Source: Lepturacanthus savala
Lineage: Eukaryota; Chordata; Actinopteri; Scombriformes; Trichiuridae
Reading direction: 5' to 3'
Assembly: GCA_030544235.1 (NCBI GenBank)
Contig: CM060463.1
Location: 21,039,690 to 21,103,689, forward strand
DNA length: 64,000 bases
Both the position numbers and the translations under genes were made by a program. Position 1 is the first letter of the stretch, and the number at the start of each line of letters is the position of its first letter. Under the pieces are notes generated by a model. It was not told the origin of the DNA. It saw only the letters and a program-made list of their open reading frames with translations, and did not search any database. This document shows, in pieces, positions 34,681 through 47,224 of this stretch.

Positions 34681-35794
34681 TGAAAGGAACAGTAGTTTGT
34701 AACCTCCTGCTGCTGAGTATGTGACCTTATCTTGATGTCATCTGAACTAAATCACTTCCCTGGGTCAGAGTTACGGCGGCGGCTGAACCTTATAGCAGGT
34801 GTCACAGGCCCACTCTAACCCATATCTATGGGTCTGATAAGGACTGATTGCATCCAAAGGAGATATAAGCTGCTCTTCCAAGCTCTTCTAGTCACATTAA
34901 GGAGCCAGATGATGCCTTGACTTCATATAATAGGACACAGGTGAAGATTAAATTGTAAATTCAGACTTTTTTTTGTAAGCATCAAATAGGAAGATGTTGC
35001 AGTGTAAAACCAGATGATTAAACATAATCTAATTTCCATGAACAGGTTGCAGCCTTACCAGACATACTGTCCATTTTTTGTTCCATATATTCAAGACATG
35101 TATATAAGCCTGCATTTGCATTTAATTTTGCAAAATATATTTAAAACCATATCGATGAGCCATTTAGCTGCTAAATCAGTCAGTCTTCAGTACGAATCTG
35201 TATGTAAAAAGGGTTGACACACACATTTAATACATTTTCATCTCTAAACACCGTCATTGAGCACCTTTTTAGGTTGTTGCATGGAAAAGGTCAAAGGTCA
35301 AAGCCTCTTTGGCATATTCTAATATGTTTTCCGGCAGACTATAACTTTTGGCATAAGCTAAGCTTCTACAAAAATGTTTTTTCATCATTATGTTGGAGAG
35401 AGCAAGAAAGGGAACAGAGCCAGAAGCTTTCAGTTATTGATTAAGACTTCTATTCTGGGTCATTCCATGAAAGATGACAAAAGATTACTGTGAAAAATGA
35501 AAGCAAGGATCCTGGGAAATAGATCCAATACAGTTTCTCAGAATCTAATTATTTAATCTATATTAAATATGATAAAATGAAATAAAAAATTCTGGATACT
35601 GTAGCTCCTTTCTAATTTCAAGCACTGTACAATTTATTTTAATTCAGACCTGCTAGAATTCAAATGGTAAATTGATCTATACTTTACTGGAATAATTATT
35701 TTTTTCACTTTTTACTACCACTACAGCTATCTGAACTTTCTACTCCTTATATTTTAGGAATAGTCTCACCCAAAGACCTCTCCAGCGCTGAAAA

Positions 35795-36090
35795 AAACGA
35801 AATCTGATCAGGTGAAAATATTTCGTTTTTGGTACAGTTAGTCCAATGTTGAGTAGAATTATTTGAAACGATCGGATTCTATTGGCAGATAGTTGTGCTT
35901 ATATAAAGTTTTATTTCATCAGTTTATTCAATTTATTCTTGTTTCATTTTTTATTGTTGTTACACTGCAAAAAATGACAAAGGACAAAAAATGTAAATCT
36001 TATTAGGGAAAATATTGTAATTGATATTGATTGAAAGTATTTTATTCTATTGGCAGATTATTCTGCCATATTTCAAGTTGTTTTTTAAGG
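35795..36090. mobile_element. CACTGCAAAAA-family foldback elements (two partial ends)
   Basis: Contains GAAATCTGATCAGGTGAAAATA plus TTTTTGGTACAGTTAGTCCA. After a gap comes a second start, TACACTGCAAAAAATGACAA, at 35961. These match the ends and body of the family that is complete at 52347-52800. Confidence 0.55.
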
Positions 36091-36210
36091 ACCACATATC
36101 CAAGTGGAAAAAAATGGATCTGTATTGTTCAGACTGTCATTTAAAGATCAGATACAGGTCACACAGGAGCAAAAAAATTTGATGTGGGTCACTTCAGTCT
36201 GCGCTGTGAA
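36090..36210. repeat. Interspersed repeat fragment (relative at 54425-54600)
   Basis: The words TTCAGACTGTCATTTAAAGA, TCAGATACAGGTCAC and TCAGTCTGCGCTGTGAATG resemble the 'TCAGACTG..TCTGATCTTTTA..TTCAGTCTGAATG' segment at 54.4-54.6 kb. It is a known style of fish DNA-repeat fragment. Confidence 0.4.
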
Positions 36211-38420
36211 TGTAATCTTAGAGAGTGCTGAAATCAAGGAAAGGTTGTAGGGCGGGCCTCAGCCTGTCAGGCTCACCCAGAACGCCTTACCCACAGTATG
36301 TGGTCTGGTTTATGTTGTTTTCAGTATATTATCAGTCAGGATCAGTCAGTCAGGATCAGTTTGTCGTCCTCACAGGCCTCTGATGGAGAAGAGATTTATT
36401 TAATATGTCTGTCACACTAGACGCTTAAAGTCCCACAGTGCACAGTAAATGATACGTCTATGTGAAATAATGGGTAAATAAAATCCATTGCCCCGGCAGG
36501 TCAGTATTTCTAACCCCATGTGCATCTCCGGGCAGGCAGGATGAGATTTAATGTGCTATAGCAGCGTTCTGCTTATTGTTTGGATCCATGTTGTCCCCCC
36601 CCCCAACCCTTCTTCTTATACTTGACTTCTGTTTCTCTGATGGACGGCAGCTCCTTGAGGGGTGGAACGTTTTTTTGATGCTAGGCCAATCACAACAGAG
36701 TGGGTGTTCCGTGTCCATAGAGACTGTCACCACCTAAAGTCACCATCTTTAATGCTCTGGGGTTTCCCACCATGGCCCAATGGGACGAAGAGAAGGTGCA
36801 AATTTCGAAAATTAAATTTAACCACATTAAGCATAGTTCGGAGAAAAAAATAAATAAATACATTTTAAAATAAATAAATATATTTTATTTATTAATTAAG
36901 TGCATGTACACAGCTGTGACATCATGCTGGTAAAAGAGACTTTTCCAGAGCCTTTCTGACTTTTTTTCAATGGATAAAAGTCCATCATATAGGATTTTTT
37001 GTTGGAGTACCATGAGTGGCCACCAGAAAAAGCTACTGAGAGGCAGCACCATATCCAAATCTTATAATACATCCATGGTAGCAAGTCTGACTATATATTT
37101 TTGGACAATAAAAGCATGTTCAATTTTATATATAGACCAGGGAATTTTCAATACTAAGTTGTGAAAATAGCAAAATAAGGCTCCTTTAGTGTTTCGTTTT
37201 GTTTTGTTTTCCAAAATAATGAAGATGGTCGGCTTGATGTTATCAAAACAACAAAATAATGAAAATACAAAGATTGACAAACTCTTTAATCCAACACATC
37301 CTGCTTTACCTGTCAACAGCTTGCGGCTGCACAGAAGTATGCTGCGCCTACTTCAGTGCAAATCCAGCTGCACAGTTATATGGTGCTTTTTGATGGCATA
37401 AAAAAAGAAAGTCAAATATTTCATGCTTCTGTATTAAGCGTCACCCATCAAAAGATGAGTCAAAGAAGAACCGCGGATATTCTGTCTGTTCTGCTGGTTT
37501 ATTCATGGTATCATGGAGACTTGATCGCAGGGTGTCAAAAGTTCCTGCAAACAGCTTAACTGGAACTGCAGGGGAGCAGGCTTTTAAGGGAAAATGTTTT
37601 ATTCGGTATATATATCTCCTCCTGAAGTCAGATCAGCATGTGACTTAAAGCAAGTGAAGTGGGTTAATATCACAGTGTAAGCAGACTGGACCATGGCGAA
37701 GAGCTACAACTAGATCGCCACCATTGCCTAGGGGCCCGTGCTGCATTTTGTTTTCCTGGAAAACAGGAACTTTTAAAGACTGAGTAACATGTGGGTGAGA
37801 GGAATCTGATCAAGGTGGATTTGATTGGGAAGCTCAAAGAAGTCTGGAGGGACAGGGAGCTGCAGAGGACCCACCCACACCTCCCTCATCTACTCCGTTA
37901 CATCAGAAGGAGGAAGAGGAGGAGGAGGAGTCGCTCATGAATTGTTTTTGCCAACAGATACCGACAGAAACACCCCCAAACCCAGAGTTTTGCTCTGCTC
38001 AATTCTGAAACACAAGCTAATAATGTTCAATTAAGGGGAAACAAGATGAATGGATTTTGCTAAACAAACTGATGTCAGTGAGATTTTAGCTAATGAAGGA
38101 AATTATGGGTGATTTGCTCTGTTATGTGTGATATAGGATAGTTGGCTACATGAGGAGGTGGAGTGAGTTCTGACGGATTTGTCTGGATAAATCCCAACTT
38201 TATTTTATTTTCATTTGTTTCCTTATTGGATCATCAATGTAAGTCTGCTTCTGTTCCACTTCTGTTAGGTGGGAGATGTTTCTTTGATGCTCTATCTTTT
38301 AAAGTATATATTTCTATTGATTTATATATTTTTCCTTTTCTGAATGTTTTGTATCGTTCTGTTTGTCTGTCTGATTATTGTTATTTATTTGTCTTTGACA
38401 GATGGTGTTTATCCTGTAAT

Positions 38421-38944
38421 CAGAGGTGTCAAAAGGATTCAGTCATTATTCCTCAGACAGAAGTATTAATACTAGGGTTTAAAAATACTTTCTGTAGAAG
38501 TTCACGTATCAACTCTTTTTACTTTCAAAACTAGTTGAAGTATAAAAGTAAATGCAATTTAAGGATAAAACTTATATTATAATGTTGTCTTTACAATAAA
38601 TTGACTAAAATCAAGAAATAAAATTTCAAACAAACAAAACTATCTGCCAATGGAATAAAATAATTCAATATTTTAAAATGTAAGGAGAAGAAACTACCGA
38701 TAATTGCATTAAAATGTAAGGATTCAAAGTAAAAAGTCAGCTAAAAGATGAAATTACTCCATTAAAAATATAGATAACCAAAATTTCTACTTCAGTAAGG
38801 TAGGGAAGTACAGCAGTTCCCCAAGATATGAACATTTAATAGTAGTAGGAATAGTAGTAATGGCATTTGAACAGCCTCTTGGAACCTATTGTGTTCGTAA
38901 GTTGGGCACTGTCTGTACTTGTAGTTTATTACTTGACACCTCTG
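38421..38944. mobile_element. Non-autonomous hAT-type element (524 bp) with 8-bp target duplication
   Basis: The left end is CAGAGGTGTCAAAAGG. The right end, reverse-complemented, is CAGAGGTGTCAAGTAA, giving a 12-bp identical TIR. CCTGTAAT is directly repeated at 38413-38420 and 38945-38952, the 8-bp duplication expected of hAT. The left body (GTATTAATACTAGGGTTTAA) resembles the segment at about 42158-42220 in the related element. A smaller inverted-end block (38810-38926) appears nested inside. Confidence 0.85.
38810..38926. mobile_element. Small nested repeat with TACAG..GTTCCCCAAG / CTTACGAAC ends
   Basis: It begins TACAGCAGTTCCCCAAGATA. Its right side, reverse-complemented, begins TACAGACAGTGCCCAACTTA, an imperfect inverted match. 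Its right part (CAGCCTCTTGGAACCTATTG) recurs at 41989-42010 as CAGCCTCTCAGAGCCTATTG. The left part recurs at 41481 as AGCAATTCCCCAAGAAAGGA. So a longer relative probably spans about 41478-42020. Confidence 0.5.
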
Positions 38945-38982
38945 CCTGTAATATATATATTTTTCAACATACATTATAACAC

Positions 38983-39338
38983 GGCGCAGGGGTTAGCGCT
39001 GTTGCCTCACAGCAAGAAGGTCGCAGGTTCAAGACCTCCTTGGTCCTGGGTCTGGGACCTTTCTGTGTGGAGTTTGCATGTTCTCCCCGTGTCTGCCTGG
39101 GTTTTCACCGGGTACTCCGGCTTCCTCCCACAGTCCAAAAACATGCTCAGGTTAATTGGCAACTCTAAATTGCCCGTAGGTGTGAGTGTGTGAGTGAATG
39201 GTGTGTGTGCCCCACGATTGGCTGGCGACCATCTGGGGTGTATCCCTGCCTCTCGCCGTAACGCGCTGGGATAGGCTCCAGCAGACCCCTGCGACCCTAA
39301 TGAGGAATAAGCAGGTATAGAAGATGACTGACTGACTG
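38983..39338 (+). mobile_element. tRNA-derived SINE copy 3 with perfect 12-bp target duplication
   Basis: The only plus-strand copy. The tRNA-like head has an A-box-like GGCGCAGGGGTTAGCGCTG (38984-39002) and a B-box-like GGTTCAAGACC (39026-39036). It is followed by the body and a (GACT)4 tail ending at 39338. ACATTATAACAC occurs at 38971-38982 and 39339-39350. Compared with copy 4, the head lacks its first dozen or so bases. The frames 38867-39193 and 39007-39429 are translations of it. Confidence 0.9.
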
Positions 39339-39350
39339 ACATTATAACAC

Positions 39351-40648
39351 ATAACAAGATACAAACACAAAGATGTGACTGCGAGATGTGACTTACACGT
39401 CTTTTTATTAATGAAAATTCAATTAACAATAGTTAATTAATATTAATATAATGAAATATAAGCTTTTATCGGTTTTATATTTTTTATAACATTATTATTA
39501 CATTTCATTCATGTTTATTTCTCCTGTGCATTGGTCTCATTGTTTTACTGTTTAAATTACTTTGTAATCTGTGTAAGCTCACACACCATAGCAAGCAATA
39601 AGAATAAAAAAAGACATATCTCAGTGGATGTAAACAGAACCGGTGACTCACTCAGCACCAAACTATATTACTTCCTCCTCCTCTACACAAAGAAAAGTGA
39701 TTCTCCCAGACTGCCTCCTACAGATGAGCCGTGGTGACGGTTACATACTGTACAGTATTCTTCAGATTTACGAAATTCCAACAAAATAAAACAATGGTGT
39801 TTGTGGATTTGTTTGCGAAGGTGTTGAGTGCCTTAGCCGATCTCTACGTATTCAATGATGGAGACGCGACTGTGGATGTTTAACCCCGGTGTTACCCAGG
39901 CTCCTCCTGAGCTCGGGATCCTCGGAGCGAGTGGAGGAGTAATTGAAAGGGAAAGCGTCGACCCCGGGAAGCTCTGGGCCGCGTCCAGCTGAACTCAGCC
40001 CCAGATAAGACGACTGCAAAGGGCTTCACATAGAACTCTCACCTCACCCCAGACTCAATCTACACACACACACACATGCACACATACACACACACACGCT
40101 TGTGTGCTCCCTGAGGCGCCCACAGACGAAAACCACTGAGATAATTAAGATGTAGGAAGTTCTCAGCCTTCTCACCCTTCCCTCCCTTCCTCATGCTCTC
40201 ATCTTTATCAGCTAAATTGAAACCGTCCTTGAACTTGTGAAGACCCTGGCTAATTAGTGGGGTGTATAACCTCTCTATCTCTCCTCATTATTCGCTTCTT
40301 GCCATCGCTGCACTCTCAACTTTTTTTTTTTTTTTGTTTCGATTTTTCTTGGTAGATCTTAGATATTTTTTTATTCATCAGAATTTTCTCCAGGAGGGAA
40401 AGATCACAGGAGAACGTCGGCAGGTCCCTGCTATTGGTCCACCTCAAGCAGGGAGGTGATGAGATCGCTTAAACCGTTTGTTTAGTTGTGAGAATAATCT
40501 GAATTTTCTTTTGCTCTTGCAGTAGACAGACAAGAAGATTCGGTGGGGGCATGTTTATGTTCTGAGAGCGCGATAAGAGAGTTTTGTATTGTGACGACAA
40601 CAGGAATTCTGTGCTTCACAGAACAAAGACACCACAATGAGAGTGTGG

Positions 40649-40710
<62 letters not shown>

Positions 40711-41477
40711 ATATGCTTGTCTGTCAGAGAGAGTGAAGAGAGAGATACAACAAAGAGAATTACACTGGGAAAAATTAATTGGCTGTTAACATCTGTTTCC
40801 TGCCTGTCAACTCATTGGATCTCTTATCAGGAGGAATCAAACATGGCGGCCAGAGAAAGAGGCAGACAAAACTGATTCCTTACAGACATGTATTTGTTGC
40901 ATCCGAAACCTTAGTATCACTGCCTACTAACCATTAACTACTAGTCAAACGCCACAGTTGTAGCTTCTATGTAAGAAGTTAGCCGGTAGAAGACACAATT
41001 CGGACTTACTACAGCACCACTGTTTTGCCCCCCTGATGACATCTGGGATAGCATAGTGGTATGATAAGATCAATTTCCCTGCTTTCATAAACTAAGTTTG
41101 GAAAACGTGGTTCACTTGCACACTGCAAATTATGATTGGATATAACATGCTAAATACACAGCTTGGTATGTACCCGGGTTTTCTGGTCATGGCACAGCAG
41201 AAAAAAAGGTATATACTAACATTTTGATCTTTCATTTTGAAAAACATAAAACCTCCAACAATGCCTTATCTGCTGTAACTAATACTGAAAGAGTTTACAC
41301 CATATTTAAAACATGTTTGATCTCTTTGAACTCAAATATTTGAATTTACAATAACAATTAGTAACTTCATGCTATTTAGCACTTAGAGCTACTAAATATT
41401 ATGTTGGATCCACTAAGTCCACTAAGCATTTAAATCCATATTACTTAGAACTCTACTTGAAATATGATAAATCAATT
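39351..41477. other. Non-coding stretch with a GC-richer patch
   Basis: No gene is recognised. 39830-40050 is markedly GC-richer than its flanks (CpGs in TCGGAGCGAGTGGAGG and AAAGCGTCGACCCCGGGAAG) and could be a conserved or CpG-bearing regulatory patch, at low confidence. (GT)29 is at 40651. Confidence 0.35.
40651..40709. repeat. (GT)29 microsatellite
   Basis: A perfect GT dinucleotide run; flanking frames are its translation. Confidence 0.97.
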
Positions 41478-42020
41478 TAGTAGCAATTCCCCAAGAAAGG
41501 AACATCTGACTTACAGATATTCATAGATATTAACAAAAACTGTCTGATGTCCAATAATGTAAGTAAAATGACATTACGTTTGCAATTTCATATTTTGAAC
41601 TGTGCACCACATCCCAAAACTTTCCCTTTCTGCAGAAACCCATGTCGAGCAGCAGCGCTCCATATGAGCACATGTCTGGCATATGTCTCTGTAAGTATTT
41701 CAATGTGTCAGGCTTGGTACCCCATTGGATATGTTACCATTTTCATACAATTTAACCTTATTTAACATAGCTGATAAAGCAAGTGCTAATGGTCATGGCA
41801 AGAAGCGTAAGGCAAGTGATGATAGTGGTAGTGGTAAGAAATGCCAGGCAATCTTCATGGAAACAGGTTACCATTATCAAAAACTTGGACAGTGGTTAGA
41901 ATGTGGCATGTGCCTATGGTATAATTCTGTCAAGGATCAGAACAGTTTACAATTCAATATATAACGGATTACAAACTATTCAGTTTACAAACAGCCTCTC
42001 AGAGCCTATTGTGTTCCTAC
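41478..42020. mobile_element. Probable longer relative of the nested repeat at 38.81 kb
   Basis: The left end AGCAATTCCCCAAGAAAGGA (41481) and right region CAGCCTCTCAGAGCCTATTG (41989) match the two ends of the 117-bp repeat at 38810-38926, but here they are about 540 bp apart. The interior is not recognisable. The classification is uncertain. Confidence 0.4.
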
Positions 42021-42157
42021 ACTACATGGTATTATTGTCCCATATGTTACATAAAGAGGATTATTATGCTATTATCATTTTGACAGTGATTGAGTCACAA
42101 ACATCCTGTATCAAATGATTTAGGACATAAATAAAAAATGCAAACGTTTAAAAAATA

Positions 42158-42862
42158 TTCACGTTCATTACTCAAGTAGAAGTATAGATTCTAGAGTTTA
42201 AAAATACTAGTGTAATAGTATCAACTCAAGCTTTTTACTCAATGCCATATATAATAATACATCATACTTTACCAGTAGTTTTACACTTTTATTCAAATAA
42301 AAGTGGAAAAGTACTAGTTTAAAAACTCAAGTATGAAAATATATGAGCTGTAATCACTTTTCAGCAGCAAATATTGCAGTTTATGTTTTAGTGTCCCTTT
42401 AAAAGTATTTCAATAGGTAATCTATTAAATATAAAACTCAAGACTGAGAACAAGTGATTTTTAGGCAAAAACAACCTTTAATTCCCAATATGATGAGTAA
42501 TGATCTTTCATCACTATTTGGCAAGACAAAATATGCATTTTATGTGTTGTCTTGTACTTTTAAATTTATTTTAATGGGGGAAAAGGCTGGGTTGGTTATA
42601 ATTTAGGGAAGAGAGCAGGTCAAATATTGTACTTTCTGGGATAACTTTTTGGCAGTTTGGCAGTTGCCATGAAAATAAGCTGGAATTAAATAAAAGTAAT
42701 AAGGACATTTTTAAAATGTAGAATAGAAAGACTAGATAATTGCATGAAAATTTAAGAAGTAACGTTGGCTGAAACATAAATATTCCAGTAAAGTATAAAT
42801 ACCCCAAATTTCTATTTAATGATGGTATCAAAGTATTTGCATTTAGTTACTTGACACTTCTG
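42158..42862 (-). mobile_element. hAT-like element with CAGAAGTGTCAAGTAAC terminus
   Basis: The right end, reverse-complemented, is CAGAAGTGTCAAGTAACTAA. The body aligns by eye with the first 400 bp of the element at 24455, sharing TTTATACTTTACTGGAATA, CATGCAATTATCTAG and CATGGCAACTGCCAA. The left side (TTACTCAAGTAGAAGTATAG) resembles the left part of the 38421 element. The left terminus itself is not clear. Confidence 0.65.
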
Positions 42863-43112
42863 TAAAACTGTTACACCCATGGCACACAATACAAATATAC
42901 CACAGTATATGTACCAAATGTATATAAATATAAATGAAAACCCCATAAATTGATATATTTTTTCACTTAATTTGTCAAACACTAAATGTTTCATCTGCAT
43001 CCAAACTGAATCCAACCAATATTAAAAAAAAAAAAAACACACATTCAAGAACAGCAGAGGACTTGTGTGATGCAGAAGGAGATTCTTAAAAGACAATAAA
43101 TATGAAGCTCTA

Positions 43113-43445
43113 CACTGCAAAAAATTAAATCTAATGAAAAGCGAAATATCTTATACTTTATATAACTTATCCAATATTGATTAGAATTATCTTGAATAAT
43201 CTTATTCCATTGGTAGATTATTTTACCTATTACACTTTTCTTCACAGAATTTGAGATAAAACGTCTGAATTATGAGGTTAAAAAACCCATATTATGAGAT
43301 AGAAAAGACAACATTAAGACACAAAATCAAACAATGTAATCCTATTTTAAGAAATCAAGATTAAATGACCAAAATCAAGAAAAAGAAAATTTGAAATAAG
43401 CAAAATTTTCTGCCAAAGGAATGAGATATTTCAAGATAGTTCTGC
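43113..43445. mobile_element. CACTGCAAAAA-family element, one complete end
   Basis: Starts CACTGCAAAAAATTAAATCT. It continues with TTGATTAGAATTATCTTGAA, TTTGAGATAAAACGTC, and ends in TCTGCCAAAGGAATGAGATA, in the order of the family seen at 52347-52800. The far TIR is not present. Confidence 0.6.
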
Positions 43446-44335
43446 ATCAACAACCCTTGCTAAGATTTCATTTTTGTATCCCATTTATATTTAAACTCAT
43501 GATCTAAATCCAAACACAAATTGCTTTTGTAATTAAAGTTAAACATCTATGCTCGAAGCCTTTATATATCTGGTTTAATTAGACGAGATTGGTTGTTGAG
43601 ACAAAGACCTGAAAGCTCCATCTTTGTCCTCATCATCAGCCCTGCTGGTGTCACTTTGCAGCAGCATTCAGTCAAACACTGACGGACAGGAAACTGCGAT
43701 AACAGAGATTCGGACAATAAACATCACTCATCTGCACCACGGCCCATGGACTGATTATATCATTATCATCATTACATACAATAGACACAAAGACCAAATC
43801 TTTAACTCTAGTTTCTTCTCATTTGTTGCTAATTGTGCTGCTGATCTGGGCAAACAACTCAGCCTCTTCTGGCTCTTTTGTGGCGATTAATACCCATCTG
43901 ATCTGCGTTCCTCGATTTCTCTGATTCTCCCATTTCTCTCTTTAATCTCGCTCTCTCCCTGTTTTATCTGGGTTCGCCGCGGAGATCAGAGAAGCTGGTG
44001 TTAAGCAGAGTAAAAGGCAGAGTGTTTGTTTGGACGCCTGTCGCCTCTGTCGCGTGTGAGTCTCAGCCTGCGGTCTCACACGAGTCTGACGCCCTGTAGC
44101 ATGACATCAATATCATTCTGTTCATAAAAGTGTGATATAAAAGAGATAAGATGTAAAAAAAATAGCATGAAAGAGAGAATGAAAGACTGGCTAACAAAAA
44201 TATAGAGAGAAAATTGAAAAGAGAGATGATTATGTGCTACTGGTGTGAGGGACACTAGAGAGAGAGAAGAATCTTTGAGGCTCTATTCATCATTGTTGTT
44301 TCTGAGGAAGCTCAAGGCAGCTGTGGGTTGCTACT

Positions 44336-44337
<2 letters not shown>

Positions 44338-44368
<31 letters not shown>
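44338..44368. repeat. (CA)15 microsatellite
   Basis: A short perfect CA run. Confidence 0.95.
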
Positions 44369-44371
<3 letters not shown>

Positions 44372-45788
44372 TCTTGCAGGGTGTCGGGTGCGCTGATGGA
44401 AAAATATTTCCCATACAAGTGACATTTCTGACAAGATTCGCTCCAAGGCTTTTCCCGACCGCACACACACTGAAATGAGCCACAAGCCAGTTACTGTACG
44501 TTGTTATCTGTGACCTTCGCTGTCCTTATTTGTCCTCCAGAGGCCTCTTCCCGCCATCAATAATTTACATAAACAACACACACGTCCAAATAGTAAAGCC
44601 TGGAAATAACAAATGTGCCCTATTACCTTTCTAAACCGCCTGTGCTCAGCTACGCTTCACTGTAAGTCTCAACGACATTCATGAAAATTAAATCAAACAG
44701 AACAATAATGGAGTTTCATGTATGATTGACAGGGCTGGGGGTGAAGATGCAGCTGTTGAAAGAATATCATATAATTTTCCTTAATTCATTTTTAATATAC
44801 AAGTGTGGGTGGTGCACAGGCAAGTGAAAGTGGCTAATTCCTCACAGTATATTAAAAATGACCAATTAACTGAAATGTAGTCAATTTTGGTCAATTAGGC
44901 TGCAATAAATGTTTTAAAATGTCGAGTTTATGGTGTTTTCTTCCTACACAAATGAAAAAGCGAATGTTATAGTGAAACATTTTTAAGTTAATTAAATCAA
45001 CCTATGATGTTTCTTATACTATTAAATAGTCCTGGAAACTATAGGTTACTAACTGGTTTTGGTTTTGAGGCACCACCTGGCTCCCTCCCTTAATAATGTA
45101 CTTTACTTCTTGTTGCTTTAGTTTGCACATTGAGTTTGCTGAAGGTAAAAACTTTCTTTTGTCTTTACAAGTAGGATTTGTGATGTCACAACTCCTCATG
45201 GACCAATATTAAACTTACTTACAATTTTAGTAGAGGTGATTTACATCAAAACAATGAACCCACATGAACCCCGACTGTGTGTGTAACAGGTGACCTTTTG
45301 GATGTGTAGAAGAACACAGAATTTTAATTAACTTAAGATCCTGACTGTTCCTGTCAGCATGTCTGGAGATTTAAATAATCAATGAAGTTATCCTGCTGTG
45401 CCACGCGCGTAGATACGCACGGCTTCTGTCTCGAGGGGGGAGACGCTGTCGTTTCTGTTTTGTGAGGGGATGACTGCAGGTATGTAATAAAACAGCTTCA
45501 CAGATGGTTCCCGTTCTGTGCTGTTCTTGTTTTGTGCGAGCGGAGGATGTAACATTTGGTTGTTTGAGCTGGACAGAGCAGTCAGATCTTAATGTGGACA
45601 CTGGAGACACATATTAGTGTAGATGTAAATGGAAACAGGTTAAATCATGTCTGGATAAGAGACATTCATTTTAATAAAAGGTGTATATGAGATCATTGTT
45701 TCTCTAGACAACTCACACACACATGGAGGGATGAGCTCGGCCTACGGAGAAACACAGAGAGTTTGACTATGCAGGTTCTGGTTATATA

Positions 45789-46085
45789 ATTAGGATATCA
45801 TGGAAAAGTTGATATCAGTAATTCCATTCCAAAAGTGAAACTTGTATATTATATCCACTTGTTACACATAGACTGATACATTTCAAATGTTTATTTCTTG
45901 TAATTTTGATAAATTTACCTGACGACTACTAAAAACCCCAATTTCAGTATTTAAGAAAATTTGAATATTAAGACTGATACCAAAGAAAATAGAAATTAGA
46001 AAAATACATGAATATGAAATGTATGAGCATGTACATCACTCAATACATAGTTGAGGCTCCTTTTGCCTGAATTAGAAGTTCATAG
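45789..46085. mobile_element. End fragment of a Tc1/mariner-type fish repeat
   Basis: TTAGGATATCATGGAAAAGTT, AAAAGTGAAACTTGTATATT, ACATTTCAAATGTTTATTTC and ATGAGCATGTACATCACTCA occur in the order of a widespread fish transposon end, recognised from memory. A short related start (TTAGAATATCATGGAAAAGTT) is at 49808. No transposase portion follows. Confidence 0.55.
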
Positions 46086-46091
46086 AGAAGA

Positions 46092-46187
46092 AAGTCTACT
46101 CTCGTTTTGTCCAAACTCCAAACTCCCTAATTTACTGTTGATTGAATAGTGGAATTGTCCAATGAACATTACAGCAGTAGAGGCAAA
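46092..46187. repeat. Dispersed repeat copy B (relative at 34266-34372)
   Basis: Same ordered words as copy A: GTTTTGTCCAA, CCCTAATTTACTGTTGATTG, CAATGAACATTACAGCAGTA. Confidence 0.6.
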
Positions 46188-47224
46188 ATGGGTGTTAAGA
46201 TCCTTTGAATAGTTCATTCTTCAAACAGCAACTGACAAAACCAGCTCACCATACAATGCATTTAGTTTAGCTGTTCTGGACCTTTTGGATCATATCGCAT
46301 GGCCTTCATCAGCAGATACAAGTAAAGCAGTTCCTGGCAGACTCCAGCTGGCTGCTTGCAATCCATCACTTTCCCTATCTGCCTCTTGTTCTTATTTTGT
46401 AGAGTTAAACGGTGCAGAAGCTGCAGACAACACACATGTTTTAGTGTGAGTGGCGTCAAAAGGAGAAAAAAAAAAAAAGACAAAGCCGAAGAATAGCGTC
46501 TCCTTTGAAAGATCTAATTTCAGATTAGAATGTTTGATGGAGGTTCCTTTAGAACTCATAGACAGAAAGAGAAAGACGGCATGGGAGGGATAGAAAGAGG
46601 ATGACACGGGAGATAGAGGGAGAGAGTCCACGGGGTGTGATAGCTGTGTGTGGGTGTATGTGCGCCTGCATGCGTGTGTTTGTGTGTGTGTGCATGTGTG
46701 TATACTGGTGGCATTTCCAGGCGTAATGCTGGGCTCTATGTGAAGTAACAGGTCTGCATATTAACTCAGTGGAAATATCAGGCTCTGCCCAACACCTTTC
46801 TGCCTCTCATACTATCAGCCTCATGACCAGAACAGACTTAATAACTTTGCTTCTCTCTCCTTGTGTGTGTGTCTGTATGCACGCGCGTGTGTGTGTTTGC
46901 ATGTGTGTGTGTTTGTGTGTGTGCATGTGTGTGTGGTCTCTTTGACAGCGATAACCTTTCAGGAATAGGAGTGTTAATTGCACTGGTCTAGGATCAGTGG
47001 GGGAGATGCTATCCATTCTGAGATGCAATTTTTTCAGGACAGTGTATGAGTGTATGTGTGTGTGTGCGTGTGTGTGTGTATTTGTGTGTTTGGGTATCAT
47101 CTATGGCAGGGAGCCTCATCAGTGTCTGTTCATGGCCTTTGTTCATCTCTCTCGACCTCTGCCATTCTCAGTCAGGAGATTCGATTTTTGGCTTCTATGA
47201 ATTCTATTTTTTTCAAATGATCCT

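Larger units (their letters stand above)
32700..38412. other. No exon recognised; presumed epha8 5' intron
   Basis: Scanned on the minus strand for the Eph exon-2 hallmark (NLLDT..GDWGW..YP) without success. It contains degenerate tandem words at 34480-34680, dispersed repeat fragments (34266-34372, 35795-36090, 36090-36210) and a short (TA)n at 33678-33698. A patch at about 32880-33400 is compositionally distinct (GGCGTCCCGGCGAGCGCCGG at 33138-33157) and may be conserved non-coding DNA, at low confidence. Confidence 0.4.

Noticed and set aside
36662..36853. Segment with CCACCATGGCCCAATGGGA, considered as a gene start with good Kozak context
   Set aside because: No frame of useful length follows and no donor or domain is evident.
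38984..39055. SINE head considered as a functional tRNA gene
   Set aside because: Only A- and B-box-like motifs remain; no full cloverleaf, and it is fused to a SINE body with target duplication.
38867..39429. 108- and 140-codon frames on both strands
   Set aside because: Both are translations of SINE copy 3, not a conserved protein family.
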